Positions 10,401 to 24,200 of a stretch of 64,000 bases of DNA are shown piece after piece (the first letter of the stretch is position 1; each line of letters begins with the position of its first letter). Origin of the DNA: Liolophura sinensis (taxonomy: Eukaryota; Mollusca; Polyplacophora; Chitonida; Chitonidae); contig NC_088295.1 of assembly GCF_032854445.1 (NCBI RefSeq), forward strand, positions 35,000,510-35,064,509. Reading direction: 5' to 3'. Under the pieces are notes generated by a model that searched no databases, was not told where the DNA came from, and saw only the letters and a list, made by a program, of their open reading frames with translations. A program made the position numbers and the translations under genes.

Positions 10401-12209
10401 ATGCCAGGAGTTGTACTTTTCAAGAGGCGCTGGGAGTTTGCGAGTGATGATCTGGTGTTCCCGGGTATTTTTGAAATATTCATCCGATTTGTGTGGTATG
10501 TGGTTTTGACAACAACAACATAGCAACCTATATATGTATTTCCTCCCGTTTGCGGTTGTTTAAACTTCACATTTTAGCTCAGTTGTTCTGTCTGTTATAT
10601 TTGCCATGTCTTATGTACCAAGTGGAATTTGTGGAAATATGTTGCACTTAATACAGACTGTATAAACAGTTTCTGAATCGCGTGAAACAGTTTTCTAAAG
10701 TTCCAACCCTAAAAACAGAAAATCCGGTTTGGTACTAGTTAAGCATGACCCTGTTCGACAAAACGATAGTTGGCCTTGTTGACTGTAATATAGCTGAGCC
10801 AGATACGATTCACTTTTTTTTTCATAATCATTGGCTGTTTTAAAGACCAGGTTGATGCCTTTGTGTGTAGCTTAGCCGCTTCTCAGATGTTCATTTTGAA
10901 CATTATTTACAACATTTCATCAACCACACCTCTACAAATCATCAGTCGTTTTGTGGAGTGCAACCTAATGTAGTTTCAGTTGGCTATTTGACTTAGTATA
11001 CAATTTGTAAAACAAAAAAAGCGGTATCAACTGTTGTTTTTACCTGTACAGCTCACCTGCATGCAAGACATCCCATAGGGCCTATATATATTCCACTTGG
11101 TAATGGAACCGGTCCCAAAAAATAACAACACACCAAACTATTTCACAATAAATTGGCCATGGGGGCTTCTTTTAAGGTATAACATGCTTGTGCCATGCAG
11201 GAACAAGAACTACATGTATGTCAAAACCCATAAATGTATATTTATGCAATATGGCTGCGTGCACCAGCAGTGATGGCTTTTGTTATGATGGCTTTTCAGC
11301 AGATGAGTTTAAGTTTACTTTTAAGTGTAGGTTTTGTTGGATGCAAACCCCAGAAACCAGTTACAGCATGAAATAAAAGGGTTAAAAACCTTTCACCTGG
11401 AAAAACCCTGAAATTGAGACTACAGAACCAACCTGATCTGTTGCTTATAGTATACTCATTGATGACATGCTCGTGACGAAATTTGAGGTGTATATGTGAA
11501 AGACTGACAGTTCAACTCATTATGGTCATTGTACATTATTTTAACTTAAGTGTGTATAAGTTTAGAGTATTTATTCATGTATCCTGCAAAAATGAATTTT
11601 GGGGATAAAATCATGGAAATTTGAAATCTTACAAGCAAAAATTAAAAAAAAAAAACCCAATACCAAGCAAGTTTCAGTGTTTCACATCTATTTTCTTGTG
11701 TGATTTTCAGGCTAATAGTGATAGCTGCAGTGTTTCATGTCAACCGCGGGGACTCTGGACTGTACAGGAGGACATTTACTCAAGGCTTTCTATGTGGGCA
11801 CTTTGATTATGCAGAGTGTCAGCCTGATACTGGGGCTGTTCATTGTTTACACCAGTATGCAGGGGACCATTACAAATGTTAGGCCTAGAAGGAGGATGCC
11901 TTTATTACTGTACATAAAAATGAGCCTTGGCATTCCAGAATTAGGGTACATAATTGTGGGGACATACTGGGCCTTTGGAAAGTCCTATGGCTGTGACTGG
12001 GAAGTGGTATGGACTGTGAAAGCCATGGTGATTTGTGGCTGGGTGGCTTTTCTGTTTGTTATTATATCAATGGCCATCCTGTTTGATCCTCTGGGGAGGA
12101 AGCATGCCCGTGCCAAACAGATGAGAGGGACAGATGCACTGGTTAGTACTGATGGAGAACAATTCAGGGTTGGAGCAGCCTCAGCAGCTACTAGAGTATG
12201 GGAAACAAG
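10401..12209 (+). CDS. DAGLB: DAGLB exons 1-2 (N-terminal membrane segments)
   Basis: Exon 1 (10401-10495) ends with donor GTATGT and splits a Trp codon. Exon 2 (11711-12209) completes it and reads [13 protein letters not shown], collinear with the human segment before KLDCAGG. It then continues one frame over as [20 protein letters not shown], and ends in [12 protein letters not shown]. Four hydrophobic stretches are visible, matching the four-helix N-terminal bundle of the family. The frame change occurs in the GGGG run at 11748-11751. Apart from that the exon is colinear with the human protein. Confidence 0.85.
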
Positions 12210-15200
12210 GTAAACAATTATGGCATTTACTGATTTAAATGATTGTGGGGAAAGAAAGAAATAAAAAGGGAGATCAGTGTAGGCCTAAGTTGTATGTATT
12301 ATAAAGTAGCTGAAAAAGTATAGTGTTATGGTGTCAAAACTTTTGGATAAATCAGATATTGTATTATTGTGGTCCTAGCTGGCACATTGTAGCTGACCGG
12401 CCTTTAAAAAATGAGTTTACATGCCTAAATCAAGTTTCCAGTATGTCAGGAGATTTGTCAGGTACATGTATTGTTTTTTCTGCACTCTGATGGTTCATTT
12501 CTTGACCCGGGTGTAGACAAATTCTTGAGTAGACTAGAGCATTTACCACAAGTCAAGTCAGTAAATAAATTATATTATGCAGTTAAAAGCCAAAAAGATA
12601 AACCTGTTTCTTTACTTATTAAACAACTCTTGAATGTTAAACAAGGTGAATAACTCATAATTTTACTATTGAATTACTGAAGAGTACAGACAATATACTG
12701 TGAACTTGAGTATTAAATGTCTATCAGTGATACATGATTTGTGTTGTTTTATTTGACAGATGTAAGATCCTCTGTTGCTGCGTAGGGTGTGATGAACAGA
12801 CTCAGTCAGCCTTCTCAGACATAGCGAAACTTATTTCACTCTTCTTTGAGGTGTGTGCTAACTTGTAAGAATGTTGAATTTCCTGGATTTTTGTATCCTT
12901 CACTTTTGGTGGGTCATATTATGGCAACATGTTTTTTTCTCTCTGTTATGTATTTGTGTTCGGTCACCACTTTAATCATTTTGAATATGCAGGGTTGCTT
13001 TTTAGCAGATACATAGATACAGATGTGGGTCAAATCTTATATTCACGCATTTGGATGGTTGCCATGGAAATCGGATTACCATTTCCTCTGCGCTTAAATG
13101 TAATATATATGACTGTGACTGGGCTCCAGTTGTTGTACATGAGCAGTTCTAAGGTACAACCAGAATTGTATTCCTGCTGAGGTTTGTGTTGAATAACTTA
13201 GCTACAAAACGCTTCTTACGTTTGTCGTCTGGTTTGTCTAAATGTTCTGGTCCTATTTGTAGGATGTGGATTTAGTCCCCACGGATATTGGTGCAGGCTT
13301 GATCCTCCTCCACCGTGATCAGGTAATCAAAGAAGCAAATTTGACGGATGTAGTCACTGAAGCTGTATCTTCAACATCTGTAACAGTCAACACAGAACAT
13401 CCACCTCAGGATGTCTCAGATAGCTCACCAGCCATGCCGTCTACAGACAGAGCTGAAGAGAGTTCTGGGGCAGGGGCAGCAACTCCAGTCCCTGGTGCAG
13501 AAAGTTTGGTCTCACTTCAGAGCCTTATCCCGGCCTCTTCACCTTTTGAGAAACCCAGTCCTCCTCGCAAGAGCTGGATGAACATATCCTTGATAACACA
13601 CTACATGAAGTATTCCATGGCCAGTTATGGATGGCCACTCTATGTCTTCTCCAACCTAATGACTGGTGTGTGTAAATTATACCCATATTGTAGGTAAGTC
13701 AGTTTATAGGTCCTATCTTTTCTCCTGTGTGTTGCTTGCATTATGATGTGACCTTGTTATAACCAGAATAAGTAGCCCTCAACTGCCACTAACTGATGAT
13801 AAAAGTAATGAGGTCAAAACTGATCCTATATATATGTATATCAGGGGTTCATAGACGTTGACCTTAATAGTAGTTAAGAGATTCAAAATACTGAATACAG
13901 AGTTTCAGACTCTACAGTGAATATGACAATTGTCCTTCATAATCTCTCCTGCCAGTTGTACATCAGCTATGGCTTTCTTCCTACTTTTTTTGCAATCTGG
14001 AGGATGTCACCCTCTACAAAGGTGTATGGGAACTCCAAACCCAAATATTAACTTTGCCACCTGATTACAGCCAAGTATACTAGCATGGGTTTTACTCTCT
14101 GTTACATAATCCATAATCTGAGTACAGATTCTTTTAATAGTATCCCGTTTTATCCCATTTGAAGGAAAAATTTGTACAGAGAATTGTCATGTATATGTAC
14201 TGTTTTTAATAATATTGTTTGATTGATGTTAACAAGGAAATAGTGTTAATTAAAATATTTTAATCATTAAATTACGTTTGATATTCTTTGTTTTATGTAT
14301 TACATTACTCATATAAATAGTTGACTGGATTGAACCTGGCTCTCATTGCTTTGAAGCGGAAACTCACCAACTGAGCTGATAATTCATAAGTTTAATGTGT
14401 TGGGACATAATAAATTAAAATTACTTTGTCTTATTAATTCTATAGGACCAAAATGAAAATATTATATGTTTGATGTTACGCCACCAACCCGTCACAAAGG
14501 CCTTGACAGAAATTCTTTATTTTTGGTGTTTTTACAGATGCCAAGTTTTTTTTATATTATTTCATTTAATTGATGTTTTTTTTTTTTTTTTTTTTTTGTC
14601 TGGATCGTTTAAAATGTCAGTGTGTTTACAGGTGACAAGAGCTTTTTCCAGATACAAAATTTCCTCTCCCACTTTGAAGCAAAGCCGACCTTATAGGGCT
14701 TCAACCGGCATACAGTATCCTGTACCCGTAGATCAAGATAGGCCTGCCTGTGCAGTTTTTTCATCTGGATCCATTTAGATTCCCGAAAAATAGTGTTGCC
14801 ATATTTTTCATTACCTTGCAGAACTGACGACCAGTGTCATTGTGTTTCTTTAGGGAGTTGAGATTTCAGATTAATTACTCATTTTGTGAGGTAATCATTG
14901 TAAAATGTTCAAGGAAATCTTGTAAACATCGCAGCAGTCAGTGTCTTACAGTGGCGAAATATGGAATTCTTTGTGATCCAATTCTCTTCGCCATGCTGTA
15001 CCTTAAAAACCCACATAATTTTATAAAATTGAATTGGTGAGGATTGTGGCTCTGGTTATAACCGGCTTGAAATGTTTACAAACACTGACGAAACGTGGAC
15101 ACAGCCCTATACCTCCAAGGACAAGTTGCTCAAGCTATAGGTGTAGCTCATTTAGCTTGATCCCTTAGTTTATTTTTTGTGAGTTAAATTAATTCAGTCA

Positions 15201-18200
15201 TGGACTGGTGTAAACACAGTGACAAATTGAGACTTTACTACTTCATAATATCTGCTGTAACATGATCAAACTGGTACATTATCAAAGAAGTCCCAACATC
15301 TGCCCCTTTTATGCTTTGCAATAATTCAATTTCACACATATCATGAACCCCTTCTGTTGGCATGGAAAAATGATGATTGGGAGAACCCAGAATTTGAAAA
15401 AAAGGTTAGTCAGGTGTGTGGATGGCATTTCTCCTCATCAAAACTCCATGCTAGGGGGCATGTAGCTGTGAATATATTGGTATAATTTCCTGAACTGTCA
15501 TTGATATCACCACTGCCAGATGATTTGATGGGTAGAAAATGTATCTGTTTACCAATACATTATTGGGTAGTGGAAACAACGGTAGTGACAACATGTAGGG
15601 CAGGAGCATTTTAAATGAAGGAAAGTTCACACACAGAGACAAAGCTGATATGTTCCATCCTTTAATCTTCATGCAACACAACTTGATTTTGGCTCTCCTC
15701 TTCCTCATGTATAAATGTTTTGGACAGTGTAAGTTAGGTCAAAGCTGGTGATCTGAGCTGAGGCTCACCTTGGTGTTTACACTCTTCATACTTTTAGACA
15801 AGCCGGTACAATGAATGATTTATTGAGGACAGAATAAATGTTTCCTTCACATGAAGGAAGAATCCCCTAAATCTCACAAGGTTTATGTAAAATTAGGAAA
15901 TCTAGGAAAATGGAAACTGAGACTTCTCAGTATTCTATTTTACTAGGTCATGAGGTTCCACTTCACTTTATCACAAGTATCAGCTGGACATGATTTTGGT
16001 TATATTTTTTTATTATTATGCCCATCCGCTCTATACAGGACCTGAAAATGCTAATACAAACTGTTGACTTAAATTGTACTCATAAAAATGCTTAACTCAT
16101 GTTTAATTGTTAGTTTTATTGTAAAGATCTAAGAATATTTTGTATATTTAATATTTGAGAATTGTAAAATATTGGATGACATAATTTAGTACTGCGTTTT
16201 GATGAGTGCTAAAGAAGTTTTAATTGTGATCAATCATTTGAACATGATTCTATGATTTTTCTTCCTTTCTGGATAAAAAATAGATCTACCTATCATTTTT
16301 TGTTATATAGGGCTTGTAACAATAAGCAAACAGTATTTTAAATTTGGCCTATTTAGATATTTAAAAAAAAAGTCAATATGGCACTATTGCAAGGCAGTTA
16401 GATCTGAAAAAACTCAAAACGACCTTGCAGAAAAATGTTAGTTAACATTTTGATGTCTATGAACCCCTGTATATATGTGCTTGTGTTTTTAAGGTAGAAT
16501 TCCCAGGCCTTTAGTTTCATCGTTATTTTCCACAATGTAATGAATTCCTGTAAATTTCCTTTTTGGGTATTTATTGTCCAAATTTCGTACCACTGAGTGA
16601 TTTGCTCTGAATTTTGGTGCTCGTAACATTAACACTGTGTACTTTATAGTAAACAAACATATATATATATTTCTGTATGACTTTTTACAACAATCCAAAT
16701 AGATTTGTATAGTTGTGCTTAAAGGGAGTCATGCCGATAATCAAATTCCCGGATTCTTGTTGAAAGGAAAGCCCTGGAGACACTTTCACAAAGCGGCATA
16801 CGACAGTTTTTTATTGTATATTTGTCGTATGACGTTTTGTAGGTCACTTTTAAGTATACAATTTTCCTACGGATATTGTACAAGTACGACATCTTTGTGA
16901 AAGTGGCCAGAGGTTCCCTTAAATCTGTAGCATGATAGTATAGAGCATATTATTACAAATTGTCAGATGTTGATTAATCCCACACTGTTTTAGGACTGGT
17001 TATCACCACTATGTACTGAAGATCATTAGCATACATCCGTCTTTTGCCATGCTCATTGGTCCATGTTTTCAAAGGTCATATTAGTAATGTTAATGCAGTG
17101 TGCACACTTTTATGTTAATGAGCTGGTATAATATATGAGTTTCCAGGTGGATTGTCTTCCAACAGCAACAGATGATATGACTGTCTGCATTACATGAAGT
17201 TTCTATACAGAATTGCTCACTGGCTAGATTATTATCTCTTCATAATTTTACTTCAGACCTTTAACACAGTGTCATGTTTATATTTCCACATAAAGGAAAT
17301 TGTCATTCCAAACACTAAGCAGACAAGACGTTATTAGGAGTTTCAATAGGTATTGCTTTTTTACATTCTCCTTCTTCTTGCTCTAAAGGCTGGTTGTAGA
17401 AAGATTAACACTGCAATAGTAGTTTCACTGTTTAGACACTGCAGTTGTGATCGCAGTTGTGCAGACGTCAGTAATATTCACATAATATTTCAACCTTGTC
17501 ACTTCAACTTTGGGCTACTAAATTTGAAGACAAAATTGTGAAGCTGTGACCAGTTGCAGCATTCCCCAAGATCACTAATTAGGTATAATGCATATTTTGT
17601 ATATTTCCACATTTTACAAGGGTGGACTGGGTTTTGGAGGAGCTTAACCTGCCAAGCAAAAAAACTATGATATTGATTTTTAAACCGGCAACTGGTTGCT
17701 AATGGCAAATTTTAAATCTGCATTATAAATCTGCCTATTTTTTTTGTACAATACCTTTATAGATTATGTAAACCCTGAGTTTAGGACAAGGTTGAATGAT
17801 TTGTATAGTTATCTAATATGGTGTTCAAGTACATGTGCACTGGCATACACATACAGCTACATGTGCACACACCCAACTGTCGCACTGTGCATGGTTTGTC
17901 AATATTTCAGCTAAACTCATGGCATCTCACTGTTGTCATTATATACCTTGGACTTTTAGGTTTGCCTAGACTTGAAATAATGCAAACAGACCATGCACAT
18001 TGTGTTTTCAGAATTTACATTGAAAAGGGGAGTGGTTGAGCATTTAACACAGTGCATGTACATGTACATGTGAATTAATGTGTGATTGTTTCTCCTGAAT
18101 TGGTGGACAGCAGCCCGGTTTGCTTACAAAAATAAATTAAAAAAGCACAGGAAGCCTTGGATAGAGATTAATTTTTATTTATGGAAATGTGTCTTTAAAA

Positions 18201-21200
18201 CTTTGTGCAAAAGATATGTATGGAAGTGTTGAAAATCCATCATAACTGTCAAGAACATCCATCATACCTGTCAAGAACATCCATCATACCTGTCAAGAAC
18301 ATCCATCATACCTGTCAAGAACATAGAGGGCCTGTCTTTTTCACTGGTTTGTCAGAGTAATTGTGTAGAAGTTGCAACATAGGGAGTCATGATCTTCAAT
18401 TTGAAAAAGGTCCGTACTAAAAAGGAATGGTGAGAGATTTAAAAATCATAGGTACATTGTACATAAACCATAATTCTTCAATCTTTTCGCATGTTGGCAA
18501 GGTGTTTATTCAAGCATATTCTGAATCCATTATGCTGTGTTGGCTTATTATTTAAAATTATACTTTTTTGTGAAGCCCTGAAACTGGCCACTGAAACCAG
18601 TATAGTGTTTGTCCAAGACCAAACTGAAAATTTGCATCAATTTACAAATTGAAAGTTGCTCTTTCATATGCGAAAAGGTTAAGGAAGTAGGGGACGAATG
18701 TACCAGCATAGCTTAATTGTTGGTGAGAGGAGCATTGTTGTACATGTATTAGGGTGACACTGATTTTATATGGATGAGATTGCAGCTATAGCACCCTGGG
18801 TCTGGTCCAGTCCTCACTGAGATTCACTCGGAATCACCTGGCAAATTATCATCTTACCTCCATTTAAACTCATTCACCAGGTGAATTGTCCGCATCATCA
18901 TTAATTTATAATATGAAATATGAATTAGGCTAGGTATCACATACATGTACATGTAGAGGATCAGACCTTGGTTGGGGTTAGTCAGTGTTGTGGTAACCAG
19001 TTTAAATTTATGTTTTGAGTTTGTTTTGTGTTTCAAACTACATGTATAGGGCCTTTGTCACAAAGGAGACCGGGTAGTTAATATATCCGTGTGCATATAT
19101 GTTTTCTGTAGCAGTCCCCTATTGGTTTAACCATGTAATATTGATGTATGAATAATTTATCTGTGAATATTGATGTATGGGGCCTGTGTCGAAAAGGAGA
19201 CATATGATTACTATGGTAATGCATGAAAAGACATCATTAGAGCAGGCCCCTATTTCAGTTCTGTCTGATTCATTAACAGTTAACCGTGAAGTATTGATGT
19301 ATGAATAATTTATCTGTGAATATTGATGTATGGGGCCTGTGTTGAAAAGGAGACATATAATTGCTATGATAACCTGTGAAAAGACATCACTAGAGCAGGC
19401 CCCTGTTTCAGTTTTGCGATAATTGTGTTAAACAGTTTCTACATGAATTCATTTATACATTTATATTTTAACTGTGCTTTAGACGTTATTGCTTAATTTT
19501 TTTGTATCAGTTTTTTTTTTCAAGCCAGGTTAAAATTCAACTTAAGATTTGTATCTGTAGTTCTGCCTACATGTTTACACTTTTGCTTCTAATGTTCTGT
19601 CAGGATCTCTGTGACTGAGGAGGTAAGCACACCAGCATGGCGCAATGACTCAGAAGTCTCCCATCAATATGGTTGCTTTGAGTTTAAATCTAGCTCATGC
19701 TGGCTTCCTCTCCTGGATGACTCTATTTCAGATATTCTTTGTCATACGTCTTTCATGTGCTGTTTGTTTTCAACTCAGATTACAGCTGTTTCAGTCTCAA
19801 TTGATTCTAGTATAAAATACTTAAATCAGCCTCAGTCTACATCACACCCTGGGAACTGTGTTCTGTGTCCCTTTCCAGGTGCTGCAACTGTATATATTCT
19901 CATGATGCTGTTAGGAAGGATAATATCTGTCAGTGTCACACAGCCGCCATTCGCAGGTTTACAGGTGTTCAGGAAGAGGACCTCATCCATGCCAGCTTCC
20001 ACAATCAGGTCAGTCCACAGGTGACATCATACCTGCCAGCTTCCACAATCAGATCAGTCCACACATGAGCTCATATAAGCCAGCTTCCACAATCAGCTCA
20101 GCCAGCATATCGGCTCATACATGTACATGACAGCTTCCACAAGCAGGTCAGTCCACAGGTGAGCTCATATAAGCCGGCTTCCACAATCAGCTCAGCCAGC
20201 ATATTGCCTCATACATGTACATGACAGTTTCCACACATAAGCTCAAACATGCAAGCTTCCGCAATCAGCTCAGATAATGATCCTGTGTCCATACATACAA
20301 AGTTTCAGTAATCAGGTCAGATAATGTTCCTGTGTCCACACATGACCTCATTTATCCAAGCTTCCACAATCAGGTCGGATAATGTGCCTGTGTCCACAGA
20401 TGACCTCATCCATACAAGCCTCCACAGTCGGGTCAGACAATGTCTCTGTGTCCAGACATGGCCTCATACATGTTCAGCTCATGAAGAACTCTACCTATCA
20501 CTTGCGCATGTATCGGCTTGCTGTGTAATGTTTGAAGTTGGAGATAATATTTGATGAGCCCACTACACCTGTGAATTTAAATTTTATTACTTAGCAAGAG
20601 CGTTTGAATGAGCTTTGTTTTTATACGGCTATAGACAGCATTATATAAATGTTAAATTTGTTAAAGAGTTTTAAATGATCACCTGTAGCCTTAAATGAAT
20701 TGACTAATATGTAAATTTGTGATTTTTCAGATATATGAAATTCCATTTTTTGTGGCCATAGACAGAGAACACAGTGCTGTTGTTATTTCTATCAGAGGTA
20801 CCATGTCGCTGAAGGTAAAATCATAAAGACTCACAATTAAGATAATATTTATCAAAATCGAATTATAAAAGTTCCCTTCTTTCTTTTATTATTTGAGAGA
20901 CTACCGTGTTATGAAATGTCATTGAAACTTGCAGAAGATATTTATTTATTTATTTATTTAATTCGCCATGAAAGGAAACCAACTACCATCTGTAGGTTGC
21001 TGATGGTCCCGTCCCGTTTATGACCAGGGAGGAAGCCAGCATGAGCTGGACTTGAACTCACGGCAACCAAATTGGTGATAGGCTCCTGGCCTTTGTGTTG
21101 CAGAACATAATTTTTTTATGTGCGCTACATGTAAATGTTTGTTTAGATTTAGGGTTAACTGCTGGAGTGAATATATTTACCAACTTTTCCAATAAATTTT

Positions 21201-24200
21201 TGATATTAAGTTTAAATTTTGCAGGATGCGTTGACAGACTTGAGTGCAGAGTGTGCTGCCCTAGACATAGAGGGGCTAGAGGAGTGCTATGCTCATAAGG
21301 GGATTCTCTCAGCAGCTACCTTCATTTTGAAACAGTTAAATCAGCAACAGATTCTAGAGAAGGCTTTTAGCAGGGCAGAGGTATGTTGTACATGTATACG
21401 AATCAGTGATGATGAAGCAGTGATGATGAAGCTGAGTATCGTATTTCACCTAAAGTTTGTGATGTACAAATGCGCTTTCAGAAGCGCATAGAGACCTTAA
21501 AATGATACTTTTGATGCCACTAAAGTTTTTCTGATAAGAAATTGATCATAGTTAACTCCCGATAAGAAATTTAATCTTAAAACTTTACCACAAAAAAGTG
21601 GACTTGTAAGGTGGATGAATCAATCAAAATTAACATTTGTTTGTCATCTTATGAATTTTCCTAAGGAAGAAGGCGAGAGAGTTCATCTAAACATTGATTT
21701 CAACAAAAGTTACCTAAAATTTATGACAATTTGTTGGCCTTTTTTGTACCTTTTGCGAGTTTGATCTCAAAACACCCCTGTTCTGAAGAAGATTTATATG
21801 AAGTCTTTCAATGTTACCAGGGTTATGAGCTGGTAGTGTGTGGTCACAGCCTCGGGGGTGGTACTGCTGTCTTACTAGCCACATTGCTCCGCCCTAAGTA
21901 CCCCGGGGTCAGGTGCTTCTCTTATTCCCCACCAGGTGGACTGCTCAGGTGAGTACTGGTTATATATCAGCAAGTCCATGCTAGACAGATAATACCAAAG
22001 GATGAAGTGTTAGTTGACAGAGAATTGTCCCTTAAAAAAAATTAAAATGCTTATCTTTCAATGTCAAGAACAAACAAGATGTGGATTTAATCACATGGGC
22101 AGGATATAACTTGGACAGGAAATCATCAGTACACTGCTGCTTTCACTGGTGGTATATTCACAGTTACAAGACAGTGTTTGTAAGCTTCTTAACTTCAGGG
22201 GGGCTTACTTGAAGTATAATGAAGATGACTTTCCTTTCTGCAATATAGCTTATACCTTGATTTATTTCTGAGAACATCTGCCTGTCAAATGTAGGAAATT
22301 TCATCAGTTGCAAACCAAAGGTTGGTGGTTTACTGCAGGCACTTAAATTTCTTCCACCCATGTACTTAGTGAAAATTTTGCAGCACAGCGTCAAACACAA
22401 ATAAATAATTCCATGACCTACTGAAACGACTGTGTACATAAATACATATACAAATACTAACAATACAATTTTTCCAGTTTTGACAGGTTGTGGTGCATTA
22501 CTGTTGCAAGTAGTGGCTTATATATATGTTTATATATGGCGTATACCTTGATGTCTACATAAATACATATACAAGTATTAACAATTTCAGTTAATCCCAG
22601 GTTGTGATATGCATTGTTTTCTCAGCCCTGTGATGAGCCATTACAGCCTGCAGTATGTGTGCTCCGTTGTGCTGGGGAAGGACCTCATTCCTCGCCTCAG
22701 TCTGGTCACTGTGGAGGACCTCAAAATGGACCTGCTCAAAGCTCTCAGGGACTGTGACATGCCAAAGGTACGCCTTCATGCTTCTGGTTTCCTGTTTCTG
22801 GTCATCTTTGTTTTTTTTCCATTGATGAAACAGGATGTGAGCTTATGAATACACACTTTAATTATATAACTAATAGCTATAATGATTTCAGTTTTGTCTT
22901 TTCATTTAATTTTTTTTTCAATGATTCAGCATTTTTCTATTAATTATTAAAAGTCAAGAATAATAGTATGTAAGAAGTCTGTTAGTCCTGTTTAGGAAAA
23001 CACAGTCCAGTCTTCATGTTTAACATGGTGTATACATCTTTTTGTGTGTCAACAACTTCATGTGTTCCTCTTTCACTCTGACAGTACCGTGTATTACTTG
23101 GTGGCTGTTGGCAAGTGCTGTGTGGTGTCTCAACCAATCAGAGTTCTCTTTCCGTCATGAGTCGACACACATCTGACAGTCCTCTGATAGACAGTGTCAC
23201 CTCCTCTCACGCAAACTACACTAGCTCCGATGTGGACCTTCAGGTAAAGTGCTGACATGCCTGTGCATGATAAGGGTAATTAGATGTCTTGTGTAGCAGG
23301 TACAATGGATTTACTAAATTAAGTAATAAGCCCAGTCTCCTTTCAATTTTAAATTTACACCCTCTGCGTGTAGAGTGAAATAATCTATAATAAATAGGGC
23401 ATAACTCACCCATGAAACAGGTAAAACCGTGGAGGTATATATGGAAAGAGGAACAACTCGCCCAGTCAGCCCTTGAGAGTCAGCCAGACACACCCGCAGT
23501 CCTTTTCAGCTCTGAATGAACCCTCACGTGGCCAGGCAGCCTTTGATGTCCAATGTATGATATTACGCCTTACAGGGCGTCCTCGAGCGGGGCTTAGGGT
23601 GAACTGCCTCAAAAGGGACCCCATCATGAACACTTATTTTGAGTAAAAAGTGTCAACTCCAAATTCTGTGCACAACAAAGATATAGTAAGGTCATATTTG
23701 TGCATCTAAGTGGATATGTTAATCACATCTGTTGGACAATTGTATCGGAAGATATAGTATGTAAAGGACAGCGGTATTTATTGAGCAATCTGGAATTTTT
23801 TTTTTTTTTTTCACTATTTTACGGATTATATAGTGTGATAAAATGTTTTGCAGGTAACATTAGTTTGTGCCATTTACTTGGTGTTGAAGGATTATGGGCC
23901 ATGGAGCACAAGTTTTTTTTTAAATGATGATTTTTTTTTTAAATTGCCCATTTAAAATACATGGGCCTATTTTAGAAATACCCAAAATTGGTGATTTTTG
24001 AGTTCCATAAACTCATATTTCCGCACAACTAATGATCTATAGTTTAGAAAAATAAGATCAAGGAAACACTTAACTGAATGTGCACATCTGCCATAAGTGG
24101 CTTCTTAACAAGATTGATTTTTGTAAACATTAGATTCCTGTATTAAATCGAAAAGCACTGCTGGTTGACATAGGTGTGCACAGTCCCCTCTAATTTTAAA

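Larger units (their letters stand above)
13694..19878 (+). other. DAGLB: DAGLB intron 4 (6.2 kb)
   Basis: This is the longest DAGLB intron and a collecting site for repeats: the palindromic element at 16719-16922, the 22-bp repeat, MITE A copy 1, the 153-bp duplication and a SINE1 head. A poly-T run is at 14578-14597. No exon-like frame with family similarity was found. Confidence 0.7.

Noticed and set aside
15370-15440. Short stretch reading like the end of a THAP zinc finger ([11 protein letters not shown])
   Set aside because: Only about a dozen residues look right, the upstream zinc-binding Cys pair and conserved Trp/Pro are not in frame, and no transposase follows. Chance is likely.
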